Positions 39,214 through 51,050 of a DNA stretch of 64,000 nt are shown piece by piece (position 1 is the stretch's first letter; every line of letters begins with the position of its first letter). A program made the position numbers and the translations under genes. This stretch comes from Candolleomyces eurysporus (taxonomy: Eukaryota > Basidiomycota > Agaricomycetes > Agaricales > Psathyrellaceae), in NCBI GenBank assembly GCA_027579435.1, contig JANBPK010000776.1, positions 1 to 64,000 of the forward strand, given 5' to 3'. The notes under the pieces are model-generated. The model searched no databases. It was not told where the DNA came from and saw nothing but the letters and a program-made list of their open reading frames with translations.

Positions 39214-42200
39214 ACATCGACATTCTTTCTCTGTCTTCTTTGATGGCTTCAGGAGGTATTTTCACGGTCCATATCCCGATTATCCAGTGTTTACACCGAC
39301 CACTCACTAATTACTTCTCTTCTTGCGTGTTTTACAGCACCGGGGCAGGCAGACAACCACGCTCCTACGTCTTAATCCTTTCCGTTTATCTTTTCCTCCG
39401 AGGTTCGCGTTTGGTGGATTTCAGTATGGGATTTCATATCTGTATGGTACATGCATATATTTTGGTGGACGGTCTGATATAAGATATAGGCTCATACCTG
39501 GGAGCCGCAGGAAAGCTACGACAGTCGGCATTTTCCAAGTCCTTCTAAACAAGGGTTGTCACCCTAATTGCCTCGGATTTGTCAAGTGTGTGTGCCTTAC
39601 TATCTAAATACTGAGGGACAAAGGAAGCCGCAAGCAGTGTCGAATTCCGCGAGAATCAGAATAGGGAGGGAGGGAGGATGCTAGATCGGTAATGAGAACG
39701 AGTTGGGGCGTTGTTCGGGTGAGAAGCCTCGGATTCTTGAATTGACGGTGTAGGCCAATTGTAGAACTATCACAAGCGATCATTGCCGCATTACCATTTG
39801 GAAACAATCTAAAACATTATAAGGGAAACATCCATCGATTACGGGGACATGGATAAGTCCCCACCAAAGCCTAACCCGGAGTCAAGCGAAGACGTGACGC
39901 AAGCCATATCGAACTTCAACAAAATCTTCGACCTGGGAGGCAGCAACCGCTGTGGACTTGGGCGATAAGCCACACCCAGCGAGTCGCAAGCCTCTGGGAT
40001 GCGGAAGACAAGGGTAGGTGAGAATCGAAGGAAGAGAACGAGTGGTATTGAGCAACTCCGAATGAATGTCCGAGTTGTGGGGAAAGAACCTGCCAGTGTG
40101 AGATCAAACATCTCGAAGCAAACGGCCTCCACCATTGAGCAAGGTGTTGCATGAATACTATCGATGTAGTGTAGGGACTCTTTCACGAGCAAGTTCGAAG
40201 GCTCGTCTGGCTATACGCTGAATCTAGGGGGTCGAATTAATCTTTGGTATGTCCACATTGCGCTCAAAGGGTTCCTTAACCACTTGCCAAGCCCCGACCG
40301 CTCAGGTCATGCAGAACGATTGATGCGCTGCTAGAGGGTGGTCGAGGTTGTAGCTTACAGGTTGTTGTGACAGAGCACTTCACAGCTAGGCGCTGGACAT
40401 TCATTAAGCCAGTTGCGAACTGGGCAGTGAGGCAGCCATGGGTTTGAACGTTTTCCGCATTGGAAACGGTCCAGCGCTCTTCAAGCTCTGGCCGTACTTT
40501 GTCGGTTGAACGGAATCCCATACATGTGAGAACACGATGAATTGTCGACGCTATACAACAGGAAGTCAGCATCCACTTGTCACACTGGAATCCCTACGTC
40601 CTACGACTCCTGATTCTGTCGCTCATTCACGAAGTTGCAACGACCGCGTTGTCGGAAGTTGTGGACGTTTCAGAAGTGCGTGAACAATTTAGAAGATACG
40701 AATGGAGGGCCCGTGCCGAGCAGAGTGCGGACCGATGCGCTCAAAAGTCTCTCGTGACAGCCGCAGCTTGGCCATTTAAGATCTGGTGGCGAGATGGTAG
40801 AAGCAGGATAACGTTTGCATCGAGTCACAGCAGCGTTTCGGGGCGACTCGGAGCGCGCCGGACAAGAACGAGCATTTCGTCACCCTGGTTCCAAAGATTG
40901 AGTATTGCAGAACGTACCAGTGTGATTCGGCAATGCATTTTGCGAATAATTTGCTGTTGAGGGCTAAGCTGTAGTATAAAACACACGCCGGAGAATCCGA
41001 TAACCGATCGCATGGATTTGTTTACTTGTGACGGGCGCTTATCAAGCGTTCACACTCGGCAGCAATTGGCCACGGTTGGAAGAGCTTGCAACTTGATCAG
41101 TAAAATTTCCTGGCTTTGTCACTCAACGTCAGAGATCTGTGACAAGCTGTTTCAAGCAGGCGCTGTCACGGTTCCCTACTACCTGGCACATAATGAGTTG
41201 GAATGAAGGCGAGCCGCCGGGGCTCAGCGCTAACCGTGTTTTGGGCGAAAATAGAAGAAAAAAAAAGAAGAAAGAAGGCAAAAATAGGAGAAAACTTGAA
41301 CGAAGGGGATCACCTTTCTGGGTTGCTCTCCCCAGCCACCACTTTTGGGCGTGGAATGGCAGAACCGATTAGCTGGCTCTCCGAGTCCTGCTGTGTCAGA
41401 TGCCAAGGTTGAGCTAGATTGTTTCGAGGAGTACATGAGAGCGGCCGGAATGAATTAAAATGCGCTGCAACCTACTATTGGTGACCAATTACAACAAGCG
41501 AGTGAGCTTAGCAGCCGTGATACTGAATAGCGATGCCACAAATTCCCGCAAACTAGCACAGGTTGCGCGGTCTGGACACCGCTGGACACCGCTGGCCAAT
41601 CAACATTTGCTTTGAATCGAGTCTGGACACAAGGAGCCAATCGACTACTTACTATATATGAGTGAAAGCACGATGTTCATTGGCTCGCTGTGTTTGGACT
41701 GATAACGGTATCGATGAAGGATTGTTACCGGTTGCTTGGTCCAGTTAGGGTCTCGACACATAAGCCTAGTGCTATGACGAGTTAATCTCGTACCGTTTAT
41801 GGACAGATATGCACGACCAATCGTCGTGCATGCCGTCGAGGGATGTGCACATTGTCTCTCGCAGGGGTGGATTTCAGTCATTTGCTGGCGCCGGCTTGCC
41901 CATTTCTCAATAATTTCGAGCCACTCTTCAACATTCTCAATGTAAATCAGAAGCAACCAGAAGGTGAGTACCTGCGCTACACTTCTCCTCGAAAGTATCT
42001 TCAACGAGGGGATAGAAAGCTGCTGTTAAGACCAATAGCCTTTGCACGGAGAAAAGGATTTGAGCCGGGCTCGGTAGCTTGCGTAAGTGCTTTGCTGACC
42101 TTTCCTGGATACCAATAGTAGATTCATCCGTTTCAAACCCACACGAGGTTTTTTTTTTGGAAAACTGCTGTTTCTAAAGCCTAGACCCGTCTTATGTGCT

Positions 42201-42216
42201 GCATCAAGGTCCGGCG
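39214..42216. other. gap with unidentified relics
   Basis: About 3 kb. An open stretch on the minus strand, 39839-40192 (containing MVEAVCFEMFDLTLAG), and another at 40276-40572 have a coding-like feel but match nothing I know and are broken by stops. A purine-rich A/G tract lies at 41245-41300. Direct GCTGGACACC repeats lie at 41570-41595. No intact gene. Confidence 0.35.
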
Positions 42217-42223
42217 TATAAGA
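42217..42223 (+). promoter_or_regulatory. TATA-like box of family member D
   Basis: TATAAGA lies 59 bp before the ATG of copy D, followed by a pyrimidine-rich leader (CCACCTTCCCTTCTTCCCT). The position fits a core promoter. Confidence 0.45.
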
Positions 42224-42275
42224 ACAGTTATCGATCCCACCCCACCTTCCCTTCTTCCCTACCTGATACGACATA

Positions 42276-43204
42276 ATGCCGGACATCGTGAATGTCACCC
42301 AAAAAGAAGCTTCCTCTCCCTTGGAAGAATGCTACTTCGACTTGAAGACTTTGCAGCAACGCGCCTCGAGTCTCCTTGACAGGCTGGAGTTCCAACGACG
42401 TCCTAGTCCTGCCGCTGGTTCGAGAAGTTGCACCGAGGATGAGTCCCACACCGAATACTCTTCTGAAATCTCGGAAGACCCTCAGGCTCCCGACGAGCTG
42501 CAGAAGCGCATAGAGAATTTGGAAAATGTAATGGAAGAAATAAAACAAGAAGTCAGCTCACTGGTATGGGTTGACTTGTGTCCGTGGTGGACGCGGAAGA
42601 ATTGACATGCTTTCCAGGGCAAGACGCTTCAGAGGCTGCTAATTCAACATCAGCAAGTGCTAAATCAGCTACTGCTGGCTCGTCCACCGGACAGTCCGAC
42701 TCCTACGAACGTATATGTTCGGCGGAAAACGGTGTACCTAAATTCGATGAATAGGTTTCACGTACACAAGCAGAGAATCAACTCAAACAACGACCATTCA
42801 ACCCGGATCCGCGACCACTATGCGGGGAATTCCTTTCAAAGCTGCTATTCAACTCCTTCAGAGGAGGGAACGCGACAATCAAGTGACGTCAACGCAGGCG
42901 CGGAGCGGCCAGAAAATCTATTTCAGGCAGAGTCTCGTGAGTTAATCCTCGCAGTAACCAGTATTCCGCCACACCCTCACTTACTTTTTGAGCAGCGCCT
43001 TCATTTGAACCTACGGCACCTCCCTACGATGGCAATCATGAGCAGGTAGTTGATATGCGACCTCTACCTTATGCAAAGCCCCACGCTCAGAAGTCGGGAT
43101 CCTCTGGTACGAGCAGTTCTGTCCCCGATAGCATCGCCCCGCGGGTGTCATCGCCCCCCGGAGGTACCATCCCTTGGCGATCGCTGAGGTCCATCTTCTG
43201 CTGA
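42276..43204 (+). CDS. small-gene family member D (VNSNND family)
   Basis: The clearest intact copy: exons 42276-42563, 42618-42936, 42993-43204, introns phase 0 and 1 as in A, E and F. The N-terminus is acidic. Exon 1 ends in a likely coiled coil (DELQKRIENLENVMEEIKQE) that continues in exon 2 (LQRLLIQHQQVLNQLLL). Then comes RPPDSPTPTNVYVRRK and the core S-M-N-R-F-H-V-H-K-x-x-I-N-S-N-N-D-H-S. Exon 3 is Pro/Ser rich and the protein ends WRSLRSIFC. There is no signal peptide or known enzyme motif. It has a TATA-like box and a pyrimidine-rich leader. Function unknown; the coiled coil suggests self-association, and the C-terminal hydrophobic Cys tail might touch membranes. Confidence 0.68.
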
Positions 43205-43682
43205 TGAACGTAAAGAGTATCAGCTCTCATTATCTAGAGGATTTTGTGTTAGCTCCGAACGACGCGTTTCTGCAAAGGCCCGTCTACTCACAGCCCATCT
43301 CATTTATTTTGTCCGCTTTGTACCATCCCAGTCTTGCACTCGGATTGAGCGAGAAACTGGTTGATATATACATTGCAGTGAAACTTCGGCTCTATTACAA
43401 TAATGCAAGCGGAAGTTCGAGAACAGATTTCGCACCTATGATTCAAAAGACAATTCTCGTCTGATTCTTGGAGTAGCGCAGTTCCGCCAGAATCGACCAG
43501 ATTCTCATCGATGCGAATGCTAGCACTGGACAGAAGGTAGACATCCGGACCTTGCCTACACCTTCTCCGATTTGTTTGGCAAATCGGGTTGGCAAATCGG
43601 ATCGGCAAACGTGCACATCGTTTGCGGCAACTGCCGAGGTAGCATCAGCATCCTGTCGAGCGCATTCCCGGGTTGATCTCAA

Positions 43683-44519
43683 GTTACCCCGACCCTTATG
43701 TCGAATAAGACAAACACTGTCCGATAAGTTTCTGCCCTTCACTCAGGGAATGGCCCTCCAACTCCCCAAGTGTCCTTGACTTCGGAGGGCCTTCGAGAAG
43801 TTGCAAAGATGCTAAATTTTGCGCAGAACGCTGCGATTCAGCGTCCTCAGATGGCTAAAAATCTGCAAAGGCGCGTGGAGAGCTTGGAAGGACAGGAAAA
43901 AGGATGAAAACTCACTGGTACGGATTGACTTGTGGCAGTTTGTGGTTAGAGCTTTTAACGGGTCCTTCAGAGCGACACGGTCCAGAACAGATCGACTTGA
44001 CTTCAGCAAGTTGGCGCGAAGCTCGACCAGCTCCTGAGGGTTCTCCCACAAGATAATGCGACGCCTGCAAACATCTAACATCGCCCCGAAGCCATATATC
44101 GAGGCTCAATGAATAGGGTTCAAGTACGAAAAAATCCATGTCAACTCGAATTACGAACGTTCGACATGATTCCGCCGGGGGAGTCGTCGACCTCATACCA
44201 TACCCATTGCTGCAGCCCTGCAGAAGGGGCGACACGGGAGGAGTATACACGGGAGCAAGTGAATCCACAAAATCTAAGACAAGCACCTCGTATAAGTCAA
44301 TTATAATACCATAAATGTTTTTCGCTGATGCGATGCTTACCCTTTCAGCACCCGTCACGTCAAGCCCCACCCCCGGCAGACCAGAATCGCATGCGGACTC
44401 GCGTTCTCCTAAATCAAGGAGGGCGTTCTGCGAGCAGCAATTCCATCCGAGTCTCTACTCCAGATGAAGCGTCCGGAAGCACCTTTCTCCTCAGACTGTT
44501 GAGGTTCTTTTGCCTATGA
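43683..44519 (+). pseudogene. small-gene family member C, decayed
   Basis: Same structure as copy A but broken. Exon 1 has MAKNLQRRVESLEG and then a frameshift stop just before the conserved donor (CACTG-GTACGG near 43915). Exon 2 has in-frame TGA and TAA, and the core is shifted by an inserted base (AATCCATGTCAACTC against AATCATGTCAACTC in A). Exon 3 (from about 44349) is intact and ends LLRLLRFFCL, stop 44517-44519. The good state of exon 3 beside the ruined exon 2 suggests recent loss. Confidence 0.75.
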
Positions 44520-44843
44520 ACGCAGAAATTTTTTCAGTGGGTTTCAAGAAGCGTTTCTATTGTATCTGTAGGGGACACATCTATATTTTAGTGCATTCTA
44601 AGCTGATAGCAGATATTTAATTCTTACCTTGAGGGTAAGGACGCCCGCATAGGGTCCCCGATCTGGAAGGTTGGATTCAGTCTACGAAGCGTTCACGGAT
44701 GCTCAGCCGACGTTCTCGGAGCAAGGGAAAACTGATCCATAAGATAGTTGAAACAAATCCATGCAAGCGGACTTAACTCAGCGTCGCTCGGTCGACGCTA
44801 CTAGAAATGTACTCGCAGGCTTCGGTTTCACAGGTTGAACCGT
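43683..44843 (+). repeat. segmental duplication, right copy
   Basis: Direct repeat of 37626-38745. Beyond the right end (AGGTTGAACCGT) the two sites differ: here an unrelated sequence follows, at the left copy fragment B follows. Confidence 0.85.
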
Positions 44844-44947
44844 CATTCGTCTAGCAGCAAGGAGTCAAAGGTTCGGAAACGAGGGCTCATGAGCGGGTGT
44901 GGTTTCAACCTGTTGTATTGAGTAATCAAGAAGCAGTATAGATACAA
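44520..44947. other. duplicated 3' flank and spacer
   Basis: The first part is the flank of the segmental duplication. The rest is unique and leads into the 3' end of the FKBP gene. No gene. Confidence 0.4.
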
Positions 44948-45614
44948 TTACAATTCATCTCTGCTGCCTGGCTTGGGTGTGAGGCCCATAAGCTCGACAT
45001 CGAAGACGAGAGCAGATTTGGCTGGAATGATAGTTCCAAAGCCACGGTCGCCTGCGACATGATGATTTGAATTTAAGAAACTTAACGGAGTCATAGAAGG
45101 GCTGGCACGTACCGTAGGCTTTCGCGGCAGGGATGATGAGCGTTCGCTTCTCGCCAACGCACATCCCCTGGAGACCTTCGTCCCATCCTGTAATGACTTG
45201 GCCAACACCAACTAGATGGGACATCACTATTTCGCTTCAGAGAAATTAAGATTTAGAGAACGTACGAGTCAAAGGAAGAGGCTGTCCACGATCATGGCTA
45301 GTTCCAACAAAGATTCTTTCCAGTTAGGCTCCAATTCAGGTAGTGGGCCAATATACGAACCTCGAGTCGAACTTGTTGCCATTAGCATGCAAGGTCCCAG
45401 TCTACGAATTGAAAACACCCTCTCAATTATCTTCGTCAGAATTGAACGTTTAATGGGTACATACGTAGTGCACCTGGATTGAATCGCCAGTCTGTGCCTT
45501 CAGCTTGCAGTCGTCAGGGAGGTGTGTGGTTTTGATTTCGAGCTCTGTGGGAGGCTCTTTAGCGACGACGACTGTTGCAGCAATGAGAGCGGCGATGAAA
45601 CCAAGGACACGCAT
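44948..45614 (-). CDS. FPR2: ER FKBP-type peptidyl-prolyl isomerase (FKBP2/Fpr2-like)
   Basis: Start ATG 45612-45614. A signal peptide ([18 protein letters not shown]) is followed by [11 protein letters not shown] and then one FKBP domain spread over several short exons: [72 protein letters not shown]. These include the Trp at the base of the active-site pocket and the Ile-Ile-Pro loop. The chain ends in RDEL, an ER-retrieval signal of the HDEL/KDEL type. FKBP2 speeds proline isomerisation in secretory proteins and binds FK506 in characterised members. Length is usual for the family. Its start faces the eL39 gene at 45899. Confidence 0.92.
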
Positions 45615-45898
45615 TGTGAGTGGTGGTAGGGAAGAGAGTTGGGAGACCAGTCGAATGAGTTTCCCCACAATTATTGAACAGACACGTCGCGCCGGGGTTG
45701 CCGTTCGACGTGTCGAGCACGTGCTGGTTTTACCACGAAGACTTCTGGTCCAGACTTCCCATGCTCGGCAGCCGGCTTCTCTGCGGGGTTTCAAGACTAT
45801 ACAGTTCATCATCAGCCCCAAACCTTATTCATCACCGTACCGGAAGGTCGCTCTGCCATCGCTCAAAGTATAGTTTCTTCCGTCGTCGTCGTCCAACA
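45615..45898. promoter_or_regulatory. bidirectional promoter of FKBP2 and eL39
   Basis: The two start codons face away from each other across 284 bp. The eL39 side ends in a pyrimidine-rich tract (TTTCTTCCGTCGTCGTCGTC) just before the ATG, as is usual for fungal ribosomal protein genes. No clear TATA box. Confidence 0.6.
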
Positions 45899-46199
45899 AT
45901 GGTGAGCGCTGTTTCGGCTGCCCTATATAGCTTCGGCGATGTAGACCAAAGTCTGATTGCCTGCTCTTTAACCTTGTAGCCTTCCCAAAAGACCTTCCGC
46001 ACAAAACGAATCCTCGCCAAGGCCTCGCGCCAGAACAGGCCCATCCCCCAGTGGTTCCGCCTCAAGACAGACACCAAGATCCAGGTGCGTAGATTATGCC
46101 GATTCTGTATGCCACGATGGCCTGACCACCATCTGCTACTTGAATTTGTAGTACAACGCTAAGCGGCGACACTGGCGAAGGACCAAGCTCAATATCTAG
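45899..46199 (+). CDS. RPL39: 60S ribosomal protein eL39
   Basis: Three exons: the ATG alone (45899-45901), 45980-46084 and 46152-46199, giving 51 residues, the exact family length. Sequence [43 protein letters not shown] is unmistakable. eL39 lines the peptide exit tunnel of the large subunit. The ATG-only first exon followed by an intron is common among fungal ribosomal protein genes. Confidence 0.97.
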
Positions 46200-46978
46200 G
46201 CTTGCCCCTTTCGACACCTACCACTTTCGCATCATCATCACACCGTCGTCGTAATGCCGCATGCCTTCGCTCAGGAGGAAGAGGAATAGTTGTGAGAGTA
46301 GAAGGCGGAGGAAAATGGAAAACGAAGGTGGACGGAGGGGGAGAGCACCAACGAACGACTACAAGCGAACCACGCTATATGAACACTATGGCCTTCTTTC
46401 CCTTATGCAATGCACCACCTCCATCCTGCCTCAACCTTGTGACTATGCCGTGTGCTGGGACCTTTCGCGACTGTTCTTCCAAGATCCGCGATGATCATTG
46501 CTGAGATGATTAGGAAGGTGATGCCCTGAGAGACGGTGGTGATTGAGAGTGCAATTAAGCATTGCGTTAACTGAATAGATTCTTCTTTACCGTGCTGAGT
46601 CCTATGCTTGCTTCGCTTTTCTCTTACGACAGTTAATAGCTTCTAACCGGCTACAGCCCTCGCTTTTCCAGCACCATTCTCACTCTGGCAACGTCTGGCA
46701 TGGACTCCATACCATGCTGTCCACGACTGTCAGCCGTACAAGCTTCCCCCGTAAAGTGAGAATATCTCTCCCCATTGAAGCAAGCTCAGAAGTTCAGGCA
46801 GCGAGTCTATCGCCGCCGCAGTTTGGTTGGATATTGAACGTTGAGCCCACCCAGCCCCAAATGTCTAGTTGGCTTCTGAACCTATCCAGACCCCTGAAGC
46901 GGATCTCAGCATGGGATGACGGTTCACCGATTGTGAACCTACCCAGCCCAGGTGTAATTATAGGAGTGGAGGCGAAGG
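46200..46978. other. intergenic
   Basis: eL39 3' UTR followed by the upstream region of the amidohydrolase gene. No gene seen. Confidence 0.4.
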
Positions 46979-46987
46979 TATAAATAG
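46979..46987 (+). promoter_or_regulatory. TATA box of the amidohydrolase gene
   Basis: TATAAATAG lies 70 bp before the ATG at 47049, the usual distance for a TATA box with a short leader. Confidence 0.65.
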
Positions 46988-47048
46988 ACGGCTGGTTTCG
47001 ACGAGAGCCACTAACGCGTTCGACGACCCTCTCTCCTTCTCTTTCGCA

Positions 47049-48605
47049 ATGAAAGCTAAAAGTCTCTTCATACCCGTCTTTATTGCCATCGCAGCCTCTC
47101 TGGTGCAGGCTGCCCCTGCTTCGATTGAAGACTCCATCGCCAGCCACGCGTCCAAGGGTAAGTCGCAATCGCTCGGGTTTGTGGACACCGCGATTGACTT
47201 CATTTGGTTGCAGATGGAATTGATTTGTCGGTTATTGACTCCGCTCCTACAATCCTGGCTGCTATTGCCGATACCTATCGTGATAAAGGAGTGGAATACA
47301 CGCAAGAAAACCGCAGACGTTCTGCGAAGCCCATCGTTCGTCGGGGTGTTGGGAACATATTCGACGTTCACGGTGAGTCTCAAAGGCAGTTAACCTTGTT
47401 CTCTACTTACTGCTACCTGATATGCTACTTAGCTCATGCCATGCCCGACTGGTATCGAGCTATCACGCCGTTCACTGGAGGCAACGTCGCTGTAGGCTCA
47501 GGCGGCGGCTTCCCGACTCCTCAATGGAACGTCAGCGCCCACATGGCATTTATGGATACCATCGGGATCTCTCACAGCGTTTTGGGGTTCACTGGACCCA
47601 GCGCTAACGCCTACCTCGGAGACAAGGCTCGTACCATCGCCCTCGCCAGATTGATCAACGAGCAGCTCGCTGCCTTCGCTCGCACCTACCCCGATACCTT
47701 CAGCTTCTTCGCGTCTATACCCCTTCCGTACGTCGAGGAGTCGATTACTGAGCTCAAGTATGCTGTTAATGAGTTGGGCGCGGTGGGCATTGCGCTCATG
47801 AGTAATCATGAGGGGCTCTATCTGGGGTATGATTTGTTTACGCCATTTTGGGAGGCGTTGGATGGGCTCGGAGGGAGGCAGATTGTTTACGTTCATCCAA
47901 CGACGCCGTATTTGAAGGTTAACAACCAGTGGATCCCGGCGAATCCGTATTTCGAGATGGATCAGAGTCGGATGGAGTTTTAGTGGGTTCGCTTCCGTTT
48001 TGCTCCCGAGTTCTCGCTAATGTGGATCTTCTTACTCAGTATGGAAACTGCGCGAACATTTATGGATTTGACGGTCAAGCAAACGATTCATAACTTCACG
48101 AACACCCACTTTGTTCTTCCTCACGGTACGCATTCATATTTATCACTTGATTTAGTCTACTGAAACATTCTTTTCCTCTTTAGTTGGAGGCGCTTTCCCT
48201 GTCATGATCGACCGCGTGCTTAAAACCGTACACACTGACCTCTACGAAGCCTCTCTCGAGATCTACCGTACCCGTTTCTGGTGGGACTCGGCCAGCCCCA
48301 CATACTTCCACCAGATCGGTGGCTTGCTCGCATATGATATACCCAAGGGAAATTTGCTTTACGGAACGGTACGTGATTTCAATTGATCTGAGCCCCTGTC
48401 AGAGCACGTGTTTCACTGGCGTTTACTTCGAGCGCTCATGGACTATTTTTATTTTATACAGGACTTCCCGTTCATCAATGCCGCCGTGACCGCAGCTGAC
48501 TTTGATTCGATCATGGCATACCCTGGGTTGACGGATGAAGAAAAGGAGGACCTTTTATCTCGTAATTACCAGCAGCTGTTTGGCGACAAACTCTATTTTT
48601 CCTAG
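47049..48605 (+). CDS. secreted metal-dependent amidohydrolase/decarboxylase (ACMSD-like)
   Basis: Exons 47049-47157, 47214-47372, 47433-47982, 48040-48125, 48184-48368, 48462-48605. A signal peptide (MKAKSLFIPVFIAIAASLVQ) is followed by an amidohydrolase_2 barrel. Metal ligands can be placed: the H-A-H of FDVHAHAMPDW (formed at a splice site), the His of YVHPTTP, the His of LPHVGGAFP (also at a splice site), and the Asp of YGTDFPF. The family includes 2-amino-3-carboxymuconate-semialdehyde decarboxylase and 6-methylsalicylate decarboxylase, which remove CO2 from aromatic or related acids. The substrate here is unknown. Most known relatives are cytosolic, so the leader peptide is notable. A TATA box lies 70 bp upstream of the start. 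Confidence 0.85.
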
Positions 48606-49298
48606 TACACGTACACACTCGCTGATTGTACATCGTTGTTATCTTCACTACCACCCGGTCGGAATTGGTCTTATCATCGATGTATCAGCTCCTTGCTCAT
48701 CGTGAGATTTGGTCGCTTGCCGTCTGATCCCTGCATTTCATGTCCAGATACACATCTTCCAGGATACCCGAACCTTCATTTTATCCGAGACGGGATATCC
48801 CGCCACCGTAAAGTAAACTCTTGTTGCTTTTCCCTACATTTTCTCCCTCTGTGCGTTTCCACCTAACCCAATGCTCTTTTAGTATTTATTTTAGTCGTGG
48901 AATCGAGGGTTAGCCAAGTAAGCCTTGACCGCCGAATGCACTCCAACCACTAATTCCGATGGCTAAGTATATTGCTTGAGCAGCGGGAAAGCGTCCCTGA
49001 GCAGCTTCAAGTTACACATGCTGGAAGTGCTGTTTTGACGGCCCTGGAACTCCGTGTTTCGGTTTCGTATAAGTCACGGTTCACCCCAGATATTAATGAT
49101 TTTCTTCGCAAAGCCTCCGTATTGATAGCACCACCACGCGAATATGACTGTTATTCGGTAACCAGGAACTTCGGGAGTAGTAGTATCCAGAAATTTTGCG
49201 TTCAAAAGGACAGCCTTATGGTCACTAAACCACGCCTTCTCATTCAGCCGTCCTTCTGTGCCCCCCTCCTCCCTTTTGGGTTGTCATCCTCGAGGCCG
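48606..49298. other. intergenic
   Basis: Amidohydrolase 3' region and the region upstream of family member E. An open frame runs from about 48972 into E, but its upstream part has no recognisable content. Confidence 0.4.
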
Positions 49299-50284
49299 AT
49301 GTCAAACGGGACATGGGCAATGCAGATGCAGAGGACTGATCCAGTTCACCCGGCGTCCCTCCGCGAGGAACCTTTAGACTCGACCTGCAGTGAGGACTAT
49401 CATCAAGCTCATGCCTTCAGAGCGGAATGTCTGTCTCGGGACTGCCCAAGCTTGGAGACCTTGCAGGAACGGGTTTGCAGTTTACACAGCACGTTGTACA
49501 GCATCCATCGATCTGGGTCAGTGGCCGCTTTGTCTTCTAGCCAAGATATTAGCGAGAGTACCCATGACGAATATCTCGATGCTGACCCTGGGGACCCGTT
49601 CGAAGAACTTAACCAGCGTGTTGCGGCTCTGGAAGCCAGAATGAATACGTTCAAGGAAGATAACACTGCTCACGGTCCTGTGGTATGTTCCGTGCGACGT
49701 GCTGGCATCGTACTGACACTACCTGTAGCACAGAGAACTTCGAAGTCTGTTGATTCAGCTTAAGCAAGTTGATATGAAGCTGGACCAAGTGTTGCTCCAT
49801 CGACAAGATAGCCCCACAATCTACTATCGTCCGAGAATCCAGTATCAAGATTCATTGAACAAGGTCAACGTCCACAACAGCCGTGTCAACTCGAACAATG
49901 ACTATTCGAGCCAGATACGTGGCAAATCGTCCAAGTCGTACCATACTTACTATTCAGACGCTGGAGAAGGGTTACCATACCTGCGGCCGAGTTCCACAGG
50001 ACCCGCACAGATGGCAGACAATTGCCAACCACGATCGCGTAAGTCTGAACGATCACCACGAAGAACCGTTTGAAGCTCAATCTTTCCCTCTAGCACCTTT
50101 CTCCGCTCATAACTCTGAAAATGGACAAGAAATTGATCCGCAACCACAAGAACAGCCAACACGTGTTGAACGTTCTCCTCCGCCAAATGTGCCTATTCCT
50201 TGCAGCCCGGAGCCGCGCCATCCTGTGGCGAGCCCGAAGGACTGTCTCTGCAGACGATTGCTCAGATTCATTTGCTGCACCTGA
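49299..50284 (+). CDS. small-gene family member E (VNSNND family)
   Basis: Three exons, with junctions 49680/49729 (phase 0) and about 50039/50095 (phase 1), the same pattern as A, D and F. Exon 1 has an acidic region and a likely coiled coil (FEELNQRVAALEARMNTFKE). Exon 2 continues the helix (RSLLIQLKQVDMKLDQVLL), then TIYYRPRI and the core S-L-N-K-V-N-V-H-N-x-x-V-N-S-N-N-D-Y-S. Exon 3 is rich in Pro, Glu and Gln and ends CLCRRLLRFICCT, close to the end of A (LLRLLRFFCL). The start at 49299 (MSNGTWAMQMQ) is the most likely; an upstream in-frame ATG lies at 49218. Function unknown. Confidence 0.62.
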
Positions 50285-51050
50285 GTGCCCCATTCCTGCT
50301 TCATACCACATATTCTGACTTCTTCATCCTAAATTGTAGCCCTAGTATTCCTGATCGCATTATTCTGTATCGCTAGTTCACGTAGATGAGAATATACTGT
50401 TATCTTTATCTCCAGACTCGGAGTGATGTTGCCATCAAATCGCTCGAAATCTTGCTCACTGTCCTGTACACGTCTATCTCCCCCTATCACTCCCGAACTT
50501 GGCAAAAGTACTCTGGAAAAGACACTGAACATGAATACCAACTTTTATTTTGGCCCGGGAAAAGGAACCGCCAATAAATCAGCGAAGTCCTTCTGGTGTC
50601 CCAAGGACCGCTGGAACACTGTCAAAGAATCTGTTACTGCTCAAGGACGTTGTGAATGAGTCGGGTGCAGCGCGCTTCTTCTGTTTTGACCAACGAGAGA
50701 ACGGCTTTGATAACGGCATCGAGAACCCGGTGTGGCCCAACAGTCTACAGATGATGGTCGGTGTTCCTTGGACAACTCAATAAGAACAGCAAGTCAAACA
50801 CAGCCATGGCTCTTGTTATGCTCTAGTGATACAAATGGTTGAGGGGTATCATAAATATAGTTTGATAGCTTACTGAGTCAAACCAAGGCACAAAGTCCTG
50901 GATCACTTCAACTGAGCTCCTGTGTTGGGGTTGGAATGATATAACAAACGAAGCAACCAGTGGGGTCTCGGTTTCTCGGTTTCTCGATGCCTCGGAATTT
51001 ATGATAGCCAATTTACGTACCACCCCCAGATAAATGTGCCTCGTGCTTGC
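50285..51050. other. intergenic
   Basis: About 770 bp with no recognised gene between family member E and the decayed kinase. Confidence 0.35.
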
